A DNA stretch of 64,000 bases from Atopsyche davidsoni (Eukaryota > Arthropoda > Insecta > Trichoptera > Hydrobiosidae), in contig JAILWY010000026.1 in NCBI GenBank assembly GCA_022113835.1, positions 9,823,001 through 9,887,000 on the forward strand, read 5' to 3'. Each line of letters starts with the position of its first letter. Within the stretch, counting starts at the first letter, position 1. Under the pieces are notes generated by a model, which did no database searches, had not been told where the DNA came from, and saw only the letters and a program-made list of their open reading frames with translations. Positions 48,952 to 58,674 of the stretch are shown here, piece after piece. A program made the translations under genes and the position numbers.

Positions 48952-51712
48952 CTGCCCCTGCACCCCCCTCCTCCTGCTGCCCTCTCTGAGACTATTATCC
49001 TTGGCTTTTAAGGTGATATATACATATTATTACTTGTAACTGATATAATTATGTAGAGACTAAGAAATTTGTGTAAATGTGGATATAGAAATGGTGCGGT
49101 GCGCTTTTTAGTCGTGCAGAAACCGCCGAGTGATGTGGTGCATTGCGAAAAAGCGAGTTGAATTTTTGTAATAATCTAAATAAATTAGACAAATTGTGAT
49201 GAAAAAGAAATTATTATACTCCAATACGAGACGCGCTGTACGGCTCGCATTGACCCCTTTTTAAAACCAAATAAGTAAATTAGGGAACTCGCGATCGTAT
49301 CGGAATACTTAAGTAATAATGAATCGGTGAGCGTGCGAGATGTAAAAATGAGAATCATTCCTTTCGAGCGATATATATTTAGCAGATTTTGTAATTGTAA
49401 TTTTTTATGAGAGTCTTGAGTTATTTGAGGTGGCAGAGTCCACTATAGCGTGCTGTCTTGTAGGAACCTCGGTGCTTGGTATTAGCTGCCGATATTCAGT
49501 CTTTAAGGTGATATTGCAATGTAAGCCGATTGAGAACTGTCGAGATGGTATCGCTTGAAATGTATAAAATATTATTTTAACAAAGTGAGATTCATATTAT
49601 TGATCATATCCCTATCTATGGTGATTATTGTTGTGTAAGAGAATTTTTATACAAATAGCTTAAATGTGAGCTTGTTGAATGTTTTGTTAGTATTGATTTT
49701 AATATATTTATTATTTAGTCATATTATATTGTTTTATTCTGTTCTCTTACCGATAAATTCTGAATTTCTAAGAATTGTTATAAATTGGAAATTAAATATT
49801 ATTTTAAAAGGTTTAGTAAGATACTTGTAAAAAATGTTAATTCAATGGTCGTGTCAATTTTGCAAACTTATAAATTTTTAAGGTACTCTTCTTAAATAAA
49901 GCATATTTTTTCTCCATCATACAATATTACATAATACATTATGTACTAATATTTAATAGACCTGTGTTGCATTGCAGCTTAAAGTTTGCTTGCTATTATA
50001 GAAAGTAAATGTTTTAGATTTTTACCACACATTGTTTGAATGCATTTTAATACTATGGATCTTATAAAAATACTTTTAAAAAGTACTCTTTAATATGTTA
50101 TCAGAGCCATAAGTCATAAAAGTAATATAATATGTAATATCGCTGTTCCCTATATTTAATATTTTGTAATGAAAACAGATCATTTTGTTGTATGATTTAA
50201 TCAATTAGTACTGCCATAGGTTATTATATGAAATGCTCTAGAACTATATAATACCTACGATATAAACTAAAGCCAATATCTGAAATAAGCGAGATGAGGA
50301 AATTAAACCAAATATTTGAATCTGAGACTGAATCTGGAAAGAAGGGAAGATTTGTATGAATAATAATCAGTAGCTGATAAAACTACGAATGTTGTAAAAA
50401 CGAATATTGTAAGGTTCAATCAAGACTGGTATTGAGATAAGTATAAAGAAACGTCGAGGCCATTGTGGTAAGAGTATGGGAAGTTGATCGTATCTCACTG
50501 CATCGGCACACCGAGCCTCGTGCAGGTCACTACTCCGTGTTGGCATTTGGAAAGTGTTCAAAGTATTGACATTTGGTGCAAGGTATTATATTTCAGTATA
50601 AGTTGGAAGACATTGAAAGCATTTTTCTTTTATATAAATAATAATGCAACTTGAAGTAATAATCTCATCACTTTATCGAAAATGACAGATTGTGAACAAT
50701 GTTTACAAAAATATTGACGCCATTAAAAAATAACAGACTACATCAGTTTGTTTGATCAATTAAATCAGATTGCATGTCTTATTCTGAGCATTATTAATAC
50801 TTCGAAAGGTTAATCCGATGCCTTTAAATGCAGTTTCAACATAAATAAAATACAAACTCTTGATTAAAGAGTGATATAGTCGATAGTTTAATTTGACGCC
50901 AGTATCAAAAGTCTTATACTTCTATGGCAGAGCACACGTGTAGTTTGTTATCAGAGATATTTTGTATGTAGTTACGATTGCTGTGCTTTATAAGATCTTG
51001 TAAACATTTCCTATTGGCCGACTTCTCGGGAGTGTCACTTCAACAGGCATTATCTTGTAATTATTACTCAAATTAGGGAAAATTCCAATTATAAAAATAT
51101 AAACACGATTACCAAAATAACTGGTAATCTATTCTAGTCCTTTTCATGTGTACTTTTCCATTATTTGGGATAGAATATCACTTTGTATGTGAAAGGTTAC
51201 TTCTTTCTTATGTTATTTTATTTATTTTAATAAAAAAACAAATACTTCTGTGAAAGCTTAAATAATTTTTTTCTGGGCTTTAAAATGAACACAAAATTTG
51301 CTCTGTCAAATATTTACCCCTAATTGCCATCTATGTAACAATGTAAAATAAATATTCTTTGATAAAATGTATTTTAACTCAACACCTATAATTATAAAAA
51401 AAAAAAAAACAATTGTTTATTAGAACTACGAATTGTCTTATCCACCAATATTGTAGTTATGTTGATTGAATGACCTTTCTTATACTAAAGCCTGACCGCC
51501 AGCGGAAGAAGCCTCGAACTTCCTTGCCGAATGTAAACAAACCTTTAGTTAGTGTATGAACTGTGCTCAATCAGATTATAACTTATTATTGTACTACTAA
51601 CCATTATGCAGATGCTAATTTTTCTTACAGGCTTATTTTGTTATTGAATGAAATATAATATTTAATGCAGAATTAAATAAAACACCATGAAACCTGGAAA
51701 ATGTGTCTATTA
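48952..51712. other. NRBP 3' untranslated region and convergent intergenic space
   Basis: Begins just after the NRBP stop. Candidate polyadenylation signals AATAAA are at 49,179-49,184 and 49,895-49,900; the first gives a 3' UTR of about 250 bases. The rest is AT-rich without recognisable genes. The next gene lies on the opposite strand and ends toward this space. Confidence 0.6.
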
Positions 51713-51727
51713 TTTATTAATACTCTA

Positions 51728-53263
51728 TTAATTTGGTAGTTCCATTTGATACATATAACGTTCAGGCTTAGTTGGGAAACTTTTGGGTATCGGTCCTATG
51801 ATGAGTAGTCCATTTGGAGCTGTAGATGGGATTGTCTGTGGCACAGGTATGTACGACTGCAGTGTGTTGAAATATTTACCAGCGTCAGTATTGATTATCG
51901 CATTTTTATTTATACTTTGGTATGTAGGTGTCGTTTTAGAAACAAATTCCAACCATACAGGCAATGGTATATTTTCATCAAAATTATTTGATGCGCTAGA
52001 CATGTTGTCAGTGGTTTTTTCATTTTTTTGTTTAACTTCTGAGAACAAAGAGTATCTGTTACTATTTTTTTTATTAATATTTTCCTGGATTTGTTCTTCA
52101 TTACCTTGATTAGTGCTTGTGTGTTTCATTACGTTCTTTACTCTTTTTTCATTAATCGATCCTTTTGCAAGTATTTTCTGAGCATTGATGACATTATTCT
52201 TTTTTATGTTATTTATTTCATTTCCATACTGATAATTCATCGACTGTATAAGATCATTTTGTAAGTTTTCTGGACTTCTGTAAATATGATGATTTTCTGA
52301 TGCTTGAGATATTATCGCATCTTTCAAAGTAAACGGTACCAATTCTAAGATCATTTTACTTTTATCTGTATCCATTGACTGGGAAAGTGGATTGGAAGTC
52401 AAATTATGTTCAGTTTCAGTATCGTTGTCTTTATTCAACAGTGCTATAGCATTCAATTTCTCTACTGAAAAATTCGTATTTGCATGCCGTGAGTTATTCA
52501 GAGCTGTCACTGTAATGTCATTATTGCTCATTGTATTGTTAATCACAAATGATGATTCATTATTATGTGAACTATTATATATATTTAAAAGTGTTTTATT
52601 TACAGTAGTGTGATTTCTCAATAAAAGACTAAGGGGTTTTTTTATTTTTATTCTAGACTTTATATTTTTAGTAAAACGATTTCTTACTATTGTAGCAGAT
52701 GAATTTGCTTTGATAATTTTAACATTTTCAGTTACGGTTGGACTGATGTTTTCCGTAGTAGAATATAAGCTCACAATTTCAGTTGTATTAATTTTGAATA
52801 AAGGATTATTTTTTGGTGCCATGTCTCTTACTTTATTTTCACTTTCCGATAGACTAATATTGAAAGATTTTAAATCATTACTTGAAAAAATCAAATCAAC
52901 AACAGTCTGATTTTCAGTTTCTATATTTTTGTTTAAATAAGAGCTATTTAGCAACACGGGATAAACATATGTAACATTCAGTAAAGATTCTTGTTTTTGG
53001 CTGTACTCCATTGTAAATATTTTTGGATACACATATGTTGTATTATCTTTAGTAGTATTTTGTTGTTCTGAAGTATTCTTTGATATTTTTTCCCTTTTTT
53101 CATTAATTTCATAAAAAGTACCATTTTTTCTTTTGCTTGGAACATTATTCTCTAATATTGTATTTACATTTTCATTTTCTACAATTCTTTCTGATATATT
53201 TATATTTTGAAATCTATCAATATCAATGTCTTTTGTATTAAGTATTTCCCGACAGTTGCACAT
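51728..53263 (-). CDS. Asn/Ser/Thr-rich protein with many N-glycosylation sequons, unknown function
   Basis: A single 511-codon frame from ATG 53,261-53,263 to TAA at 51,728-51,730, with AATAAA (minus strand) just downstream at 51,713-51,718. I recognise no family. The protein is rich in N, S, T, K and E, has about 21 N-x-S/T sequons, few cysteines beyond the N-terminal CNC, and no transmembrane segment inside. Two T-Y-V-Y-P motifs lie 29 residues apart near residue 76. The C-terminus is hydrophobic and proline-rich (LLIIGPIPKSFPTKP). Sequon density suggests a secreted or extracellular glycoprotein, but that needs a signal peptide. One seems encoded just upstream, in a different frame. Length and low-complexity composition fit a fast-evolving lineage-specific protein. 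That it is a real gene is supported by frame length in AT-rich DNA, a promoter-like upstream region and the polyadenylation signal. Confidence 0.65.
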   Translation of the reverse strand: MCNCREILNTKDIDIDRFQNINISERIVENENVNTILENNVPSKRKNGTFYEINEKREKISKNTSEQQNTTKDNTTYVYPKIFTMEYSQKQESLLNVTYVYPVLLNSSYLNKNIETENQTVVDLIFSSNDLKSFNISLSESENKVRDMAPKNNPLFKINTTEIVSLYSTTENISPTVTENVKIIKANSSATIVRNRFTKNIKSRIKIKKPLSLLLRNHTTVNKTLLNIYNSSHNNESSFVINNTMSNNDITVTALNNSRHANTNFSVEKLNAIALLNKDNDTETEHNLTSNPLSQSMDTDKSKMILELVPFTLKDAIISQASENHHIYRSPENLQNDLIQSMNYQYGNEINNIKKNNVINAQKILAKGSINEKRVKNVMKHTSTNQGNEEQIQENINKKNSNRYSLFSEVKQKNEKTTDNMSSASNNFDENIPLPVWLEFVSKTTPTYQSINKNAIINTDAGKYFNTLQSYIPVPQTIPSTAPNGLLIIGPIPKSFPTKPERYMYQMELPN

Positions 53264-53394
53264 ATTTAAAAATAAAATAACTAGTAAATTAAGTGCTAAT
53301 CTGAAACAAATTAATATTTATATTTTATAATCAATTAAAACAATAGCGATACATATTAAATTAATTCATGAACTTACTGTTTTTTCAGTTCCAT
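53264..53394 (-). other. Probable signal-peptide exon and intron, one base out of frame
   Basis: ATG at 53,392-53,394 opens MELKK and meets a consensus donor GTAAGT after 17 bases (53,378). A clean acceptor TTTGTTTCAG ends at 53,302, and the next exon continues QLALNLLV. This is the charged-then-hydrophobic start of a signal peptide. The frame then runs out of step with the 511-codon frame by one base in the run GTTTATTTTATTTTT. One T fewer would join MELKKQLALNLLV to ILFLN and then MCNC. As read, the short frame stops after about 25 residues. Confidence 0.5.
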
Positions 53395-53457
53395 TATTTT
53401 TAACTCTTCTTGTAGATTTTATCTTGAAACAAATGTACTGTCACTCAGCTAGCACTT

Positions 53458-53495
53458 AACTGACATGCAAATTCCAACCACAAGTTCTTTTAAAA
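53458..53495 (-). promoter_or_regulatory. Candidate promoter of the Asn-rich protein gene
   Basis: On the minus strand TTTTAAAAG (53,487-53,495) lies about 30 bases before TCAGTT (53,458-53,463), the arthropod initiator. A leader of roughly 65 bases would precede the MELKK start. The spacing supports the two-exon gene model. Confidence 0.45.
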
Positions 53496-53499
53496 CCTT

Positions 53500-54499
53500 T
53501 TTCCAGGATGTTTCATCAGAAGTAGTGATGAAACACAGTTGTGCAGATGCACTTAGGGACATATTACAATTTAATATTGGTAGGTATTTCATAAATATTA
53601 TGAAGTAGGAAGAGAAAGCAAATAGCTTTTACTCAATATTGAATTCCATGAAATGTGACTAATAACTTGCTAAGAATTGAGATGATAATAAGCCAAGCAC
53701 AGTTGGAATGTTTATAGACATATAATATAATCTCTATTATTATTGTAACTCTATACTTTTTCCAGATTAAAAAAAACATACATAATGATCCATATCATAA
53801 TTGATAATATGTTACATTCTCTCTAACAACAATTCTTTGCCAGTATGAAGAAAAACTTGTGAAGTACAAGAACCAAAAGAAGAGTCAAATAAAAATAAAT
53901 AAATTTTAAAGCTTATAAATGGGCACTTGGTTTTTTCTAAACATAATATCATACTGTGTAATAAACCTTGGGCAAGGAAGGCCTATAATTTAAAAATAAA
54001 TAGCTAATAATGAATAAGTGGCAAATTTTAAATGACATCTTACAAGCACTAAAAATTTCGTTTTAACTAGTTTGTTTCGCATTTCAAACCTATTTCTCCA
54101 AGTTTACTTTTGAAATGTTTACGCTGCAAAATAAATAAATGATATTTAAAGCAAGTCCCAATTCCCAAAGTCAAATTTTGCTACACCCAAAAATAGCTGT
54201 TTCCCAGAGTAGAATAAATACAAACAAGCGAAAAATATAGGGCCAATGGACAAAGTTTATAATATGAGTTCTGCTCATCTGAAACATAGTGATATTAGCT
54301 ATAAACTACTTGTGTAATTAGTAAATTATGGAGTATTAAAGATAATTTATTCTATATCTGCACTATCATACAGTTTAGCTTCTATTTGTGTATCCCAGAT
54401 CGTTTCCAATGTAAAACTAGTAATATAGTTTAAAAATGTATAAATTATATTTTTAAATACAAAAAATAATAAAATATAGCATACAGATATAGACAAGAA
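53500..54499. other. Intergenic space between two minus-strand genes
   Basis: AT-rich, without open frames of note. A minus-strand AATAAA at 54,346-54,351, about 150 bases past the zinc-finger gene stop, may end that transcript. Confidence 0.55.
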
Positions 54500-56916
54500 T
54501 TATGTAGCAGTATTTTCCATTTGCATGTTTTTTTCTTCCGAGTCTTCCTGCATCTGCAAAAAAATAATATTAGATTCAAAAGTTACGATACAAAATACTA
54601 GAAAAAAGTAGACTGGGAATTCTCTCATCAGGACAGCGATCAAAATGACAAAGTAATTTTATATAATATAATGCACATGGCTCTGAAATAGAAGTTTCTA
54701 TTACAGATGCTATAACTGACTGTCCACGAAAAACTGCAAATCAACATATTTATGCACGATTCTACTTCTCACACATTTAAATATGACATACTAGCAATTT
54801 TAAAATTCATAACTTACAATATTGGAGTGCAAATTTTGGAATTTATTTTTCAGTTGCTCGGCGTGCATTCTTTTTCTATGTGAATAAAAATTTCCAGATG
54901 TTGCAAAAGTACGAGAGCAGAATTGGCAGGAATATCTATGCTGTCCAGTGTGTTGAGCCATGTGATCCTGAAAAATTTAAGTAAAAAAACGGATCAAAAA
55001 AAACATTAAACTTTACTTGTAAATAAAATTTAAGCATTTAGATGGGTAGATTAAAAAAAAAACAACAAAATATGGTGGGGCTAAGAACACTTGGGCAGTA
55101 AGAAAGTAATCGAGAGCACAATAAAGTGATATCAATACAGAAGGTGGGTAGTTGACAATATTTTTTTAAGATATTGGTAACAAAGTTTTTGGTGGTTGTT
55201 AATAATATTATTAAGTTATCCATATATTTTATAAAGGATGTTTCAATCCATTTAATTGAAAATATGGAACTATTGACGATAAGTATAGATGCATTGTTTT
55301 TGAATAGAATAATCTTTACCTTTAATGTAGCTTTTAGTTTAAAACTCTTTTCACAGTGCTGGCAAGCAAAGGGCCTTTCTTGAGAATGCTTGAACTTCAT
55401 GTGGTTTTTCAAGCCTCTCTCATGGTAAGTATTGTAATTGCATAAAGTACATTGAATTCGTTCAGAACGATGCTTCTTCTTATGCAGTCTCATTTGGTCT
55501 GAATTTAATCTAAAAATATACAAAAGAAGTACATTGAGAAATTAGTCAAATACGGTGAATTTCTTTTTTGATAAAGTAAATATCATTTAATGTTATTTAG
55601 AAAGCTACCTTATTCCGCATTCTTCACAAGAAAAAAGTTCTCGGCTGCCAGGATCATGCGTGGTGAGATGGATCTTTAAAGCAGACCTAGTTCTGCATTT
55701 CTTACCACACGTTGGACACAGAAAAGTTTTATAGCGATGGCTGTTACGTATGTGATTTTCTAAGGAAAAATTTCCTTTAAATCTGTTAACAAAAATAAAA
55801 TCCTGTTATTTTGTCTACAATCATGATGATTTATTTAGAGGTTTATTTGTATTGGTAATTTCATTTCAAATGGGTTTTCATTATATAATAATAATAGTTA
55901 TTATTAAAAAATTAAAGATAAATTTCTATGTCTGTTATTTTAAGACTACATAAAATAGTGTAAATAGTGCTTCAGATTAATTATACTTGCCACTTAAAAA
56001 CTGATATGTGATATCTGTTGGTTAAATATGTAAAGTATAAATATTAATTTTTATTAATAATGCTATGCAAATATACTTACGATTTACTGCATTCCTTGCA
56101 GTTAAATGTTTCAATCTCTTCAGGTGGAATGTGGGTAATCTTATGTGTTTTGAGGCCAAATAGTGAAATATATCTATAAAAAAACTATCCATTAACAAAA
56201 TATTGAATCTATGTCAATGTTTTTGGCAGAAAGTACTTGGTTAAATTTCATTACTTAGTTTAGCCATTACATAGAAATATCACTGTATCTTATAAAATTT
56301 AAGTATGTAAGATATATAAGCAAAACCTTTGGGAATTAACAGTTACTTTTTAATTAAGTTTGTTAAATGTTTTAATAGACATTGTGAATATAGTTTTTAA
56401 TATTTTATATAATTACGTTTTACGTATTCAAAAATATTTTTTATTAATATATAGTATATATACATATATTTTGCTTAGGTAAAAATCTTTTATTCGCTAT
56501 TAAACTTTTGTGAAATAAATTATCATTGAGTGGAATTTATAAAAATGTATTTTAACAGAATATTGACCAACCCTTTTTCACATTTATCACATTTATACTT
56601 TCTTTCAGAATTAGGTAAGTGCCTTTTCATATGCATGGTCAGACATTTGTGTGATGGAAATACTCTTTTGCAATTTTCACATCTGAAAATAGACAGACAT
56701 TTTTGAAATAATATGATGATGCAATACGTTTTAAAAATATTTACAAAAATAAAAACTTACTGGTAAGAATTAGGCCATAAATGTGAAATCATATGATCTA
56801 CAGCATTGGACCTTTTCTTCAGTTGCTTTCTACAACATGTTACATAGCCACGTGTATTGTGGTCAGTATCGTAGTGCATAAACAGCTAGAAGGAATGAAC
56901 AAGTAAGATTAACTGG

Positions 56917-57009
<93 letters not shown>

Positions 57010-58129
57010 CAGCTAGTTTTCAGCAATAGGTTTTTACTTTTTCACAAGCGATATGCTAGAGTAATAATCAGAGAACAAAGGGTAGAAATAAAACTTACGA
57101 AGTATAATGTAGGAAACTTAGGTTTACTCTTACAGATTTCACAGTGAATTTTGAAAAATCTACTCAACAGAATATCTAAATCTGAGCGGGTGACAACCAA
57201 TCTTCCGTCCTTACATATGTATTCGGGAAATCCCTCAAGAGACATTTCATCACCAGAATCATTTTCGGGTACAGCAGTATTTAGAGAGATACTACAGTTG
57301 TCACTGGAACTTCCTTCAACATCTTTTTCTGCAACTGGTATGAGATCTTCTGTTTGATTTTGAATACAGTCTCCTATTAATTCCGATTTGAGTTTTACCG
57401 GCGGAGTATCATTGACTTCAATCGGAACTTCATAAGTGGGCTCTTCTTTAACTGTGACACCTGAGTCTAATGAATTTGTCTTTTCTAGTGAATTAATGCC
57501 AGTTTTATTTTCAAGAGGGTCCTCTTTCTTTATGACTGTTTGAAAACATTCTGATGCATTTGTACTCATCATAGGAGTTATGAAATAAGTAGAAGCTGGA
57601 TATTGAACCTAAATTAATATGGTAAAAATTATTTAATAATCATGTTTTTATTTATAGAAAATAAAATAAAATAAATACAAACCATTGTGCTACAATCAAC
57701 TGTGTGCCCCTTTGAATTTATCTTATTGAAATTATAAATAAAATTTACTTGAACTTGCTTTACTTTCAGACAGAAATTGTAAAACTCTTTTATGTATTGT
57801 AAGCAATTATTACAGATTGACGTTGAAACTTGATCCGTAGGCTGTACCTAAAATGAAGTGATATAATATTTAATTAAGTATTTTTGAAGTTTGGTTTCTA
57901 AATATTACGGTATAACGATTAAAATCGTAAATATGTAATTAAGGATTTATAAGTGCTATTCCCTTAAAAAAACAAATATATAATTATTTAAAGTTAATAC
58001 CTTAAAACGGAACAAATGTAATATAACTTCTTGAATATCGAATCCAGGTATTTTACCATTGCATATATTAGTTTTGACTTCATTTGAAGCATAGCAGAGG
58101 CGACAAAGTTCTTTCGAAGATTCGCACAT
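54500..58129 (-). CDS. ZAD-domain C2H2 zinc-finger protein
   Basis: Probable nuclear DNA-binding regulator. ZAD proteins dimerise through the N-terminal zinc-binding domain and are greatly expanded in insects (family knowledge). Exons on the minus strand: 58,129-58,001; 57,847-57,683; 57,608-57,099; 56,885-56,761; 56,682-56,572; 56,173-56,081; 55,782-55,609; 55,509-55,320; 54,967-54,818; 54,553-54,500. They join in frame to 566 residues. ZAD cysteines: C9, C12, C55, C58. Residues 99-250 are an acidic linker with IKKEDP and VKEEPTYE, resembling SUMO-site motifs. An atypical finger (C254, C257, H272, H277) precedes YVTCC..H299..H303, then eight C2H2 fingers from C311 to about 538. The start chosen is the first ATG before the ZAD. 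The intron after exon 5 uses the weak donor GTTGGT, but only that site gives a perfect C-x2-C-x12-H-x3-H finger. Confidence 0.92.
56917..57007. repeat. (TA)n microsatellite in the zinc-finger gene intron 3
   Basis: An uninterrupted TA run of about 42 units spans 56,923-57,007, preceded by TATATG. It fills about 40 percent of the 213-bp intron between exons 3 and 4 (56,886-57,098). Length is likely to vary between individuals. Confidence 0.97.
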
Positions 58130-58674
58130 GTTAGACAAAATATAAACTTTTGGTAGGAAAGACACGGTCTATAAATATAAAATGGTTTTCATTTAATTCA
58201 TTGACTTTACTCTTTTATTAAATTAAAGTCTGTTTGATTATTTGAAGATATAATAATGTTATTACCCTTAAAATAATAGTTTTATACCAGCTGACAGCAA
58301 CTGTCATGTTGGGTACACAAATGTGTATACTGCTAACCCACAGACAAGATGAATGAAAGTTATTCTGTATAATTATCTACCATGCACGCTTATACAACGT
58401 AGATATATAATATAAATAAATAGATTAAATTTATTGTTAGATTGATATATTATGCTAGCACCTCTACAAGTGAGTGATGACACTGAGAGCCTTTTACATT
58501 TGTCTATGGTATTATTTGTGCACTGGCAGCATTTATGACATTTATTTTTAAGGTTAGATTTCCTTGGGTCTGAGAAAGAGTTGTTAAATCTGTTTAATAA
58601 GTGCCAGTCTTTATTTCGGGGTTTTCATGTGGATAGTAGAATAATATTTGTTTATGATAAAATAAACTACCACG
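58130..58674. promoter_or_regulatory. Shared divergent promoter region
   Basis: 545 bp separate the start codons of the minus-strand zinc-finger gene and plus-strand mRpL16. No TATA box is placed convincingly for either gene. An inverted pair TGACAG-CAA-CTGTCA lies at 58,292-58,306; TGACAG is the known binding core of Meis/Homothorax-type homeodomain proteins, so occupancy is possible but untested. Confidence 0.6.

Noticed and set aside
51783..52910. Plus-strand open frames opposite the Asn-rich gene
   Set aside because: Antisense shadows. The minus-strand frame is far longer and has upstream and downstream signals.
56920..57147. Plus-strand frame starting with a long Tyr-Ile repeat
   Set aside because: It is a translation of the TA microsatellite inside an intron of the zinc-finger gene, antisense to exon 3.
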